Positions 1 through 10,400 of a stretch of 64,000 nt of DNA are shown piece after piece. Each line of letters opens with the position of its first letter. Position 1 is the first letter of the stretch. Source of the DNA: Rutidosis leptorrhynchoides (taxonomy: Eukaryota; Streptophyta; Magnoliopsida; Asterales; Asteraceae); the NCBI RefSeq assembly GCF_046630445.1, contig NC_092339.1:75523501-75587500 (forward strand), written 5' to 3'. Under the pieces are notes generated by a model. The model saw nothing but the letters and a program-made list of their open reading frames with translations. It did not search any database and had not been told where the DNA came from. A program made the translations under genes and the position numbers.

Positions 1-517
1 ATTTAAAACAATTTGTTTGTAAGATTGATAAATTGGATTTTTGAATATTACCAACCGAGTAAATGAATCCTTATATAAGTTACGTCTCGTTTTGTTGAAC
101 TATTGTCAAAATTGACCTTTTGAAACGACTTTGGATAACTTTTGTATGTCGATCTCGAGCATTAGGATTATGATACACTATGACCAGACCTAGCTTGATA
201 AACATTTATTGACCAACATATGTTCTCTAGGTTGAGATCTACGGTTATTTGGTAATCTGAGTTTCGGTCACATTTTGGTGAACGACTTTATATGCTGCTA
301 AGGTGAGTTTCATTTGCTCTCTTTTTAATTGCTTTTGCAATCTATATTTTTGGGCTGAGAATACATGCACTTTATTTTAAACGCAATGGATACAAGTACA
401 TACTAAATTCTACACCGAGTTTGAACCGAAAATCCCTTAGCTTTGGTAACTAGTAACTGCCAGTTATAAGAACTGGTGAGCGCGAGTAGTTATATATGGA
501 TCCATAGGGCTTGATAT
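1..517 (+). repeat. Partial LTR of a Tekay-like gypsy family (left flank)
   Basis: Non-coding. Bases 1-223 match, in reverse complement and at roughly 90% by eye, the sequence just right of the second Tekay element (23659-23880). The later part (about 340-430) resembles the middle of the 3.2-kb LTRs next door. I read it as the interior of a related LTR in plus orientation, cut at 517 by the element that begins at 518. No gene is seen. Confidence 0.55.
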
Positions 518-3500
518 TGAAATGTCCCGTTCTTATTGATTAAAAACGTTCCATATTAATTGATTTCGTTGCGAGGTTTTGACCTCTATATGAGACGTTT
601 TTCAAAGACTACATTCATTTTAAAACAAACCATAACCTTTATTTCATCAATAAAGGTTTAAAAAGCTTTACGTAGATTATCAAATAATGATAATCTAAAA
701 TATCCTGTTTACACACGACCATTACATAATGGTTTACAATACAAATATGTTACAATAAAATAAGTTTCTTGAATGCAGTTTTTACACAATATCATACAAG
801 CATGGACTCCAAATCTCGTCCTTATTTAAGTATGCGACAGCGGAAGCTCTTAATAATCACCTGAGAATAAACATGCTTAAAACGTCAACAAAAATGTTAG
901 TGAGTTATAGGTTTAACCTATATATATCAAATCATAATAATAGACCACAAGATTTCATATTTCAATACACATCCCATACATAGAGATAAAAATCATTCAT
1001 ATGGTGAACACCTGGTAACCGACATTAACAAGATGCATATATAAGAATATCCCCATCATTCCGGGACACCCTTCGGATATGATATAAATTTCGAAGTACT
1101 AAATCATCCGGTACTTTGGATGGGGTTTGTTAGGCCCAATAGATCTATCTTTAGGATTCGCGTCAATTAGGGTGTCTGTTCCCTAATTCTTAGATTACCA
1201 GACTTAATAAAAAGGGGCATATTCGATTTTGATAATTCAACCATAGAATGTAGTTTCACGTACTTGTGTCTATTTTGTAAATCATTTATAAAACCTGCAT
1301 GTATTCTCATCCCAAAAATATTAGATTTTAAAAGTGGGACTATAACTCACTTTCACAGATTTTTACTTCGTCGGGAAGTAAGACTTGGCCACTGGTTGAT
1401 TCACGAACCTATAACAATATATACATATATATCAAAGTATGTTCAAAATATATTTACAACACTTTTAATATATTTTGATGTTTTAAGTTTATTAAGTCAG
1501 CTGTCCTCGTTAGTAACCTACAACTAGTTGTCCACAGTTAGATGTACAGAAATACATCGATAAATATTATCTTGAATCAATCCACGACCCAGTGTATACG
1601 TATCTCAGTATTGATCACAACTCAAACTATATATATTTTGGAATCAACCTCAACCCTGTATAGCTAACTCCAACATTCACATATAGAGTGTCTATGGTTG
1701 TTCCGAAATATATATAGATGTGTCGACATGATAGGTCGAAACATTGTATACGTGTCTATGGTATCTCAAGATTACATAATATACAATACAAGTTGATTAA
1801 GTTATGGTTGGAATAGATTTGTTACCAATTTTCACGTAGCTAAAATGAGAAAAATTATCCAATCTTGTTTTACCCATAACTTCTTCATTTTAAATCCGTT
1901 TTGAGTGAATCAAATTGCTATGGTTTCATATTGAACTCTATTTTATGAATCTAAACAGAAAAAGTATAGGTTTATAGTCGGAAAAATAAGTTACAAGTCA
2001 TTTTTGTAAAGGTAGTCATTTCAGTCGAAAGAACGACGTCTAGATGACCATTTTAGAAAACATACTTCCACTTTGAGTTTAACCATAATTTTTAGATATA
2101 GTTTTATGTTCATAATAAAAATTATTTTCTCAGAATAACAACTTTTAAATCAAAGTTTATCATAGTTTTTAATTAACTAACCCAAAACAGCCCGCGGTGT
2201 TACTACGACGGCGTAAATCTGGTTTTACAGTGTTTTTCGTGTTTCCGGGTTTTAAATCATTAAATTAGCATATCATATAGATATAGAACATGTGTTAAGT
2301 TGATTTTAAAAGTCAAGTTAGAAGGATTAACTTTTATTTGCGAACAAGTTTAGAATTAACTAAACTATGTTCTAGTGATTACAAGTTTAAACCTTCGAAT
2401 AAGATAGCTTTATATGTATGAATCGAATGATGTTATGAACATCATTACTACCTTAAGTTCCTTGGATAAACCTACTGGAAAAGAGAAAAATGGATCTAGC
2501 TTCAACGGATCCTTGGATGGCTCGAAGTTCTTGAAGCAGAATCATGACACGAAAACAAATTCAAGTAAGATCATCACTTGAAATAAGATTGTTATAGTTA
2601 TAGAAATTGAACCAAAGTTTGAATATGATTATTACCTTGTATTAGAATGATAACCTACTGTAAGAAACAAAGATTTCTTGAGGTTGGATGATCACCTTAC
2701 AAGATTGGAAGTGAGCTAGCAAACTTGAAAGTATTCTTGATTTTATGTAACTAGAACTTGTAGAATTTATGAAGAACACTTAGAACTTGAAGATAGAACT
2801 TGAGAGAGATCAATTAGATGAAGAAAATTGAAGAATGAAAGTGTTTGTAGGTGTTTTTGGTCATTGGTGTATGGATTAGATATAAAGGATATGTAATTTT
2901 GTTTTCATGTAAATAAGTCATGAATGATTACTCATATTTTTGTAATTTTATGAGATATTTCATGCTAGTTGCCAAATGATGGTTCCCACATGTGTTAGGT
3001 GACTCACATGGGCTGCTAAGAGCTGATCATTGGAGTGTATATACCAATAGTACATATATCTAAAAGCTGTGTATTGTACGAGTACGAATACGGGTGCATA
3101 CGAGTAGAATTGTTGATGAAACTGAACGAGGATGTAATTGTAAGCATTTTTGTTAAGTAGAAGTATTTTGATAAGTGTATTGAAGTCTTTCAAAAGTTTA
3201 TAAATACATATTAAAACACTATATGTATATACATTTTAACTGAGTCGTTAAGTCATCGTTAGTCGTTGCATGTAAGTGTTGTTTTGAAACCTTTAGGTTA
3301 ACGATCTTGTTAAATGTTGTTAACCCAATGTTTATAATATCAAATGAGATTTTAAATTATTATATTATCATGATATTATCATGTATGAATATCTCTTAAT
3401 ATGATATATATACATTAAATGTCTTTACAACGATAATCGTTACATATATGTCTCGTTTAAAAATCATTAAGTTAGTAGTCTTGTTTTTACATATGTAGTT

Positions 3501-3767
3501 CATTGTTGATATACTTAATGATATGTTTACTTATCATAGTATCATGTTAACTATATATATATCCATATATATGTCATCATATAGTTTTTACAAGTTTTAA
3601 CGTTCGTGAATCACCGGTCAACTTGGGTGGTCAATTGTCTATATGAAACATATTTCAATTAATCAAGTCTTAACAAGTTTGATTGCTTAACATGTTGGAA
3701 ACATTTAATCATGTAAATATCAATCTCAATTAATATATATAAACATGGAAAAGTTCGGGTCACTACA
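518..3767 (-). repeat. 3' LTR of Tekay element 1
   Basis: Read on the minus strand it starts TGTAGTGACCC and ends GGGACATTTCA, so it has TG...CA termini. It is 3250 bp and matches 10401-13648 almost throughout. Short ORFs inside it recur in all three LTRs but look non-coding. Confidence 0.85.
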
Positions 3768-3782
3768 GTACCTACCCGTTAA
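3768..3782 (-). other. Polypurine tract of Tekay element 1
   Basis: On the minus strand the tract TTAACGGGTAGGTAC directly precedes the 3' LTR. It would prime plus-strand DNA synthesis. The same bases precede the 3' LTR of element 2. Confidence 0.65.
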
Positions 3783-3802
3783 ATAAATTTCGTCCCGAAA
3801 TT

Positions 3803-6800
3803 TTAAGCTGTTGAAGGTGTTGACGAATCTTCTGGAAATAGATGCGGGTATTTCTTCTTCATCTGATCTTCACACTCCCAGGTGAACTCGGGTCCTCTAC
3901 GAGCATTCCATCGAACCTTAATAATTGGTATCTTGTTTTGCTTAAGTCTTTTAACCTCACGATCCATTATTTTGACGGGTTCTTCGATGAATTGGAGTTT
4001 TTCGTTGATTTGGATTTCATCTAACGGAATAGTGAGATCTTCTTTAGCAAAACATTTCTTCAAATTCGAGACGTGGAAAGTGTTATGTACAGCCGCGAGT
4101 TGTTGAGGTAACTCAAGTCGGTAAGCTACTGGTCAGACACGATCAATAATCTTGAATGGTCCAATACACCTTGGATTTAATTTCCCTCGTTTACCAAATC
4201 GAACAACGCCTTTCCAAGGTGCAACTTTAAGCATGACCATCTCTCCAATTTCAAATTCTATATCTTTTCTTTTAATGTCAGCGTAGCTCTTTTGTCAACT
4301 TTGGGCGGTTTTCAACCGTTGTTGAATTTGGATGATCTTCTCGGTAGTTTCTTGTATAATCTCCGGACCCGTAATCTGTCTATCCCCCACTTCACTCCAA
4401 CAAATCGGAGACCTGCACTTTCTACCATAAAGTGCTTCAAACGGCGCCATCTCAATGCTTGAATGGTAGTTGTTGTTGTAGGAAAATTCTGCTAATGGTA
4501 GATGTCGATCCCAACTGTTTCCGAAATCAATAACACATGCTCGTAGCATGTCTTCAAGTGTTTGTATCGTCCTTTCGCTCTGCCCATCAGTTTGTGGATG
4601 ATAGGCAGTACTCATGTCTAGACGAGTTCCTAATGCTTGCTGTAATGTCTGCCAGAATCTTGAAATAAATCTGCCATCCCTATCAGAGATAATAGAGATT
4701 GGTATTCCATGTCTGGAGATGACTTCCTTCAAATACAGTCGTGCTAACTTCTCCATCTTGTCATCTTCTCTTATTGGCAAGAAGTGTGCTGATTTGGTGA
4801 GACGGTCAACTATTACCCAAATAGTATCAAAACCACTTGCAGTCCTTGGCAATTTAGTGATGAAATAGATGGTAATGTTTTCCCATTTCCATTCCGGGAT
4901 TTCTGGTTGTTGAAGTAGACCTGATGGTTTCTGATGCTCAGCTTTGACCTTAGAACAAGTCAAACATTCCCCTACGTATTTAGCAACATCGGCTTTCATA
5001 CCTGGCCACCAAAAATGTTTCTTGAGATCCTTGTACATCTTCCCCGTTCCAGGATGTATTGAGTATCTGGTTTTATGAGCTTCTCTAAGTACCATTTCTC
5101 TCATATCTCCAAATTTTGGTACCCAAATCCTTTCAGCCCTATACCGAGTTCCGTCTTCCCGAATATTAAGATGCTTCTCCGATCCTTTGGGTATTTCATC
5201 CTTTAAATTTCCCTCTTTTAAAACTCCTTGTTGCGCCTCCTTTATTTGAGTAGTAAGGTTAGTGTGAATCATTATATTCATAGATTTTACTCGAATGGGT
5301 TCTCTGTCCTTTCTGCTCAAGGCGTCGGCTACCACATTTGCCTTCCCCGGGTGGTAACGAATCTCAAAGTCATAATCATTCAACAATTCAATCCACCTAC
5401 ACTGCCTCATATTCAGTTGTTTCTGATTAAATATGTGTTGAAGACTTTTGTGGTCGGTATATATAATACTTTTGACCCCATATAAGTAGTGCCTCCAAGT
5501 CTTTAATGCAAAAACAACCGCGCCTAATTCCAAATCATGCGTCGTATAATTTTGCTCGTGAATCTTCAATTGTCTAGACACATAAGCAATCACCTTCGTC
5601 CGTTGTATTAATACACAACCGAGACCTTGCTTTGATGCGTCACAATAAATCACAAAATCATCATTCCCTTCAGGCAATGACAATATAGGTGCCGTAGTTA
5701 GCTTTTTCTTCAATAATTGAAACGCCTTCTCTTGTTCATCCTTCCATTCAAATTTCTTCCCTTTATGCGTTAATGCAGTCAAGGGTTTTGCTATTTTGGA
5801 GAAATCTTGGATGAATCTTCTGTAGTAACCAGCCAATCCTAAAAATTGACGTATATGCTTCGGAGTTTTTGGGGTTTCCCACTTTTCAATGGTTTCAATC
5901 TTTGCCGGGTCCACCTGGATACCTTCTTTGTTCACTATGTGACCGAGGAATTGAACTTCTTCCAACCAAAATGCACACTTTGAAAACTTAGCGTGCAGTT
6001 TTTCTTTCCTCAATACTTCTAGCACTTTTCTCAAATGTTCTTCGTGCTCTTGATCATTCTTTGAGTAAATAAGTATGTCATCGATGAAAACAATGACAAA
6101 CTTGTCAAGATATAGCCCACACACTCGGTTCATAAGGTCCATGAACACAGCTGGTGCGTTAGTCAATCCAAACGGCATAACCATAAACTCGTAATGACCA
6201 TAACGCGTCCTAAAAGCAGTTTTTGGAATATCATCCTCCTTTACTCGCATTTGATGATATCCAGAACGTAAATCGATCTTCGAATAAACCTATGAGCCTT
6301 GTAGTTGATCAAATAAGTCGTCAATTCTCGGCAGTGGATAACGGTTTTTGATGGTAAGTTTGTTCAACTCTCTGTAGTCAATACATAACCTAAATGTACC
6401 ATCCTTCTTCTTGACAAACAAAACAGGAGCTCCCCATGGTGATGTGCTTGGTCGAATGAAACCACGTTCTAATAGTTCTTGCAGTTGACTTTGCAGTTCT
6501 CTCATCTCGCTGGGTGCGAGTCTATAAGGAGCACGAGCTATTGGTGCAGCTCCTGGTACAAGATCAATTTGAAATTCAACAGATCGATGTGGAGGTAGTC
6601 CCGGTAATTCTTTCGAAAATACATCGGGAAATTCTTTTGCGACGGGAACATCATTGATGCTCTTTTCTTCAGTTTGTACTTTCTCGACGTGTGCTAGAAC
6701 AGCATAGCATCCTTTTCTTATTAGTTTTTGTGCCTTCAAAATACTAATAAGATGTAGCTTCATGTTGCCCTTTTCTCCGTACACCGTTAAGGGTTCTCCT

Positions 6801-7549
6801 TCTTCTCGTACAATGCGAATTGCATTTTTATAATATACGATCTCTGCTTTCACCTTCTTCAGCCAGTCCATACGATCTCTGCTTTCACCTTCTTCAGCCA
6901 GTCCATGCCAACTATTGCATCAAAACTCCCTAACTCTACTGGTATCAAATCAATCTTAAATATTTCGCTACCCAGTTTAATTTCTCGATTCCGGCATATA
7001 TTATCTGCTGAAATTAATTTACCGTTTGCTAATTCGAGTAAAAATTTACTATCCAACGGCGTCAATGGACAACTTAATTTAGTACAAAAATCTCTACTCA
7101 TATAGCTTCTATCCGCACCCGAATCAAATAAAACGTAAGCAGATTTATTGTCAATAAGAAACGTACCCGTAACAAGCTCCGGGTCTTCCTGTGCCTCTGC
7201 CGCATTAATATTGAAAATTCTTCCGCTGCCTTGTCCATTCGTGTTCTCCTGGTTCGGGCAATTTCTAATAATGTGGCCCGGTTTTCCACATTTATAACAA
7301 ACTACATTGGCATAACTTGCTCCGACACTACTTACTCCGCCATTACTCGTTCAGACACCATTTGTTCCTTTCGTTCTGTTAACCCCTGGTCCGTAGACCT
7401 CACACTTCGTCGCGCTATGACCATTTCTTTTACACTTGTTGCAAAATTTGGTGCAGAACCCCGAGTGATACTTTTTACACCTTTAGCATAGCTGCTTCTG
7501 ATTGTTGTTGTTGTTGCGGTTGTTATTGTTGTTGGGATGATTGTTGTAG

Positions 7550-7581
<32 letters not shown>

Positions 7582-8451
7582 GGGCCGTTTGTTGTAGTTG
7601 CGATTGATTTTGCGATTGTTGGGATAATTGTTGCGATTATTATTGTAATTGCTGTTGTTGTTGTATTGGTGATTCTTATCACCGTTTTCCTCCCACTTTC
7701 TTTTGACTTGCTTAACATTGGCCTCTTCAGCCGTCTGTTCTTTAATTCTTTCCTCAATCTGGTTCACTAGTTTTTGAGCCATTCTATATGCCTGTTGTAT
7801 GGAGGCGGGCTCGTGTGAACTTATATCTTCTTGGATTCTTTCTGGTAATCCTTTCACAAACGCGTCGATCTTCTCTTCCTCATCTTCGAACGCTCCCGGA
7901 CACAATAGGCACAATTCTGTGAATCGTCTTTCGTACGTGGTAATATCAAATCCTTGGGTTCGTAACCCTCTAAGTTCTATCTTGAGCTTATTGACCTCGG
8001 TTCTGGGACGGTACTTCTCGTTCATCAAGTGTTTGAATGCTGACCACGGTAGTGCGTACGCATCATCTTGTCCCACTTGCTCTAGATAGGTATTCCACCA
8101 TGTTAACGCAGAACCTGTGAAGGTATGCGTAGCGTACTTCACTTTGTCCTCTTCAGTACACTTACTTATGGCAAACACTGATTCAACCTTTTCGGTCCAC
8201 CGTTTCAATCCGATCGGTCCTTCGGTTCCATCAAATTCCAAAGGTTTGCAGGCAGTAAATTCTTTGTAGGTGCATCTTACACGATTTCCTGTACTGCTAG
8301 ATCCAAGGTTATTTTTGGTATGTAGCGCAGCCTGTACTGCGGCTATGTTTGAAGCTAGAAAAGTACATAATTCCTCTTCATTCATATTCACGGTGTGTCG
8401 AGTAGTCGGTGCCATTTCCTTCAAAATAGTCAAATGGAACAAGTTAATCAT
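3803..8451 (-). pseudogene. gag-pol region of Tekay element 1 (broken)
   Basis: Parts in order on the minus strand: gag with an Asn-rich stretch and CCHC knuckle, aspartic protease, reverse transcriptase with the FIDDILIY active-site block, RNase H, integrase with an HHCC finger and DDE core, and a chromodomain near the end (RRGPEFTWE block). It is broken in about half a dozen places. The gag reading frame probably begins at the Met of MAPTTR, about 12 codons inside the longest open frame. Reverse transcriptase, integrase and chromodomain are those of a chromovirus of the Tekay clade. Confidence 0.85.
7550..7582 (-). repeat. (AAC)n microsatellite inside gag of element 1
   Basis: An 11-unit GTT run on the plus strand reads as poly-Asn in gag on the minus strand. 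The same site in element 2 has about twice as many units. Confidence 0.8.
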
Positions 8452-8552
8452 ATAGAATATTAAGAGTAGTTAATAGTATTTCGTAGCATAATATGAACTC
8501 ATTTATAAAAGTTTTTTCTTCATATTAGCGTTTTATAAGTTTAAATTCGGGT

Positions 8553-8568
8553 AGTACCTACCCGTTAA
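8553..8568 (-). other. Internal copy of the polypurine tract, element 1
   Basis: The 16 bases AGTACCTACCCGTTAA (plus strand) are identical to bases 3767-3782, the polypurine tract plus the first LTR base. This copy lies between the F-box-like ORF and gag. On the minus strand it is followed by ACCCGAA, which also occurs a few bases into the LTR. Confidence 0.6.
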
Positions 8569-8756
8569 GTTCATACTTAGTAGCTAATATACAATTCAAC
8601 TACTACAATTCTATATGAAAAACTGATTATAATAATATTTCGCGTTCAAACTTTTATACAATATTTTACAAACTTACAATACCGCTTATTTTACATAAAG
8701 CATGAAATATAGCACACAATGACTTTGATACAAGATAGTTGTGAAGATAATTCTAG

Positions 8757-9440
8757 CTAGTACACAAGTCGTTCAGCAAAGGCAATAAAGACACGTAATT
8801 CATACGTCCAGAAACAAGTCATGCATTCTGGTTTTACTAGGACTACTTCCCATCCTTGGTCTTGTGCAACATAACCGTTATGGCCGTTGATAAGACAGCG
8901 TGTTGTAACGTCGTCAAAGGGACGAGGGTTACGTAATGTACAACAGTCCCGTAATAATCTAAAAACCTCATTTCTTACCCCAATTACCGACTCCGTCACT
9001 TGTGGAAACGTTTTGTTTAATAGTTGTAGCCCGATGTTCTTGTTCTCACTTTGGTGAGAAGCGAACATTACTAATCCGTAAGCATAACATGCTTCTTTAT
9101 GTTGCATGTTAGCCGCTTTTTCTAAATCACGAAGTCCAATATTCGGATATATTGAGTCAAAATAATCTCTTAACCCGTTGCGTAAAATAGCATTTGGGTT
9201 CCCCGCAATATATGCGTCAAAGTAAACACATCGTAACTTATGGGTTTCCCAATGTGATATCCCCCATCTTTCAAACGAAAGTCTCTTATAAACCAAGACA
9301 TTCTTGGAACGTTCTTCGAATGTCTTACAAACTGATCTCGCCTTAAATAGTTGTGCCGAGGAATTCTGGCCGACTCTAGACAAGATTTCATCAATCATGT
9401 CTCCGGGTAGGTCTCTTAAAATATTGGGTTGTCTATCCAT
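8757..9440 (-). CDS. F-box-like protein carried by Tekay element 1
   Basis: A 227-residue ORF in the sense direction of the element, between the 5' LTR and gag. Residues 8-50 look like an F-box (LRDLPGDMIDEILSRVG, then FKARSVCKTFEE). The rest (SFERWGISHW, AYIAGNPNAILRNGL, LEKAANMQHKEACYAYGLVM) resembles the Sel1-like repeat region of the plant F-box family typified by Arabidopsis At2g35280. F-box proteins normally choose targets for SCF ubiquitin ligases. It is not a known retrotransposon protein, so I infer capture of a host gene. A homologous copy sits at the same place in element 2, so capture came before both insertions. This copy looks whole. Whether it is made as protein is unknown. Confidence 0.7.
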   Translation of the reverse strand: MDRQPNILRDLPGDMIDEILSRVGQNSSAQLFKARSVCKTFEERSKNVLVYKRLSFERWGISHWETHKLRCVYFDAYIAGNPNAILRNGLRDYFDSIYPNIGLRDLEKAANMQHKEACYAYGLVMFASHQSENKNIGLQLLNKTFPQVTESVIGVRNEVFRLLRDCCTLRNPRPFDDVTTRCLINGHNGYVAQDQGWEVVLVKPECMTCFWTYELRVFIAFAERLVY

Positions 9441-9576
9441 TTTGTGTTTTTAAACTGTAAAATAGACAAGATTTAGATTCATAAAAAAATACTTATTAAT
9501 ACAAGCAATTTTTACATATATCATAAAGCATAAGAACACTATATTACATATATTACACCACACGAATACAACTATC

Positions 9577-10191
9577 TTATTCCGACTCGCTCGTTTCTTC
9601 TTCTTCGGTTTTGGTTCGTTTTGCCAAGTTTCTAGGGATATATGATGTTCCCCTAATACGAGCCATCGTTGTCCACATTGGTTTAGAAAAACCTGGTGGT
9701 TTAGAGGTTCCCGGGTCATTGTTACAACTTAAGGACTTCGGGCGTTGACGATACATATAAAGTTCATCGGGGTTGGAATTAGATTTCTCTATTTTTATGC
9801 CCTTTCCCTTATTATTTTCTTTTGCCTTTTTAAATTCAGTTGGGGTAATTTCTATAACATCATCGGAATTCTCGTCGGAATCCGATTCATCGGAGAATTG
9901 GTAATCCTCCCAATATTTTGCTTCCTTGGCGGAAACACCATTGACCATAATTAACCTTGGTCGGTTGGTTGAGGATTTTCTTTTACTTAACCGTTTTATT
10001 ATTTCCCCCACCGGTTCTATTTCTTCATCCGGTTCCGATTCTTCTTCCGGTTCCGATTCTTCTTCCGGTTCCGACTCTTCTTCCGGTTCCTCTTCGGGAA
10101 CTTGTGAATCAGTCCACGAATCATTCCAATTTACATTTGACTCTTCATTATTATTAGGTGAGTCAATGGGACTTGTTCTAGAGGTAGACAT
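9577..10191 (-). CDS. Acidic accessory ORF of Tekay element 1
   Basis: A 204-residue ORF in the sense direction, first after the primer site. Residues about 32-62 are Glu/Pro/Ser repeats built on EPEEES. A basic patch follows (KRLSKRKSSTNRPR), then a conserved block with AKYWEDYQFSDESDSDE, and a Lys/Arg plus Glu-rich C-terminus ending SESE. No signal peptide or membrane segment is seen. I recognise no family. Composition suggests a nuclear or nucleic-acid- or chromatin-associated protein, which is inference only. Element 2 carries a close copy at 13983-14582. It ends about 140 bases before the F-box-like ORF. Confidence 0.6.
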   Translation of the reverse strand: MSTSRTSPIDSPNNNEESNVNWNDSWTDSQVPEEEPEEESEPEEESEPEEESEPDEEIEPVGEIIKRLSKRKSSTNRPRLIMVNGVSAKEAKYWEDYQFSDESDSDENSDDVIEITPTEFKKAKENNKGKGIKIEKSNSNPDELYMYRQRPKSLSCNNDPGTSKPPGFSKPMWTTMARIRGTSYIPRNLAKRTKTEEEETSESE

Positions 10192-10381
10192 CTATCACAT
10201 AATATCAAACGCGTTAAGAGATTAATATATCACATAATATTCACATGTTAAAAATATATAGTTTCCAACAAAATTTGTTAAGCAATCATTTTTCAAGTAA
10301 ACACGGTCGAAGTCCAGACTCACTAATGCATCCTAACAAACTCGATAAGACACACTAATGAAAAATTCTGGTTCTCTAAGA

Positions 10382-10399
10382 CCAACGCTCTGATACCAA
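10382..10399 (-). other. Primer binding site of Tekay element 1
   Basis: On the minus strand TTGGTATCAGAGCGTTGG lies one base after the 5' LTR. This is the usual site for initiator-Met tRNA in plant gypsy elements. Confidence 0.75.
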
Positions 10400-10400
10400 C

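Noticed and set aside
1264-1527. 87-codon ORF found in all three Tekay LTRs (also 11147-11410 and 22646-22909)
   Set aside because: It lies antisense to the element and is shared only because the LTRs are close copies. No domain or start context supports coding.
2960-3193. 77-codon ORF in the Tekay LTRs (also 12841-13074)
   Set aside because: The same reason: conservation is expected from recent common origin, and the composition looks like non-coding AT-rich DNA.
7332-7757. Poly-Thr and poly-Val ORFs across the gag microsatellite (also 7537-7770 and 16477-16893)
   Set aside because: They are other-frame readings of the AAC repeat.
9926-10225. Ser/Gly-rich ORF opposite the acidic ORF (also 13949-14233)
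   Set aside because: An opposite-strand shadow of the EPEEES repeat.
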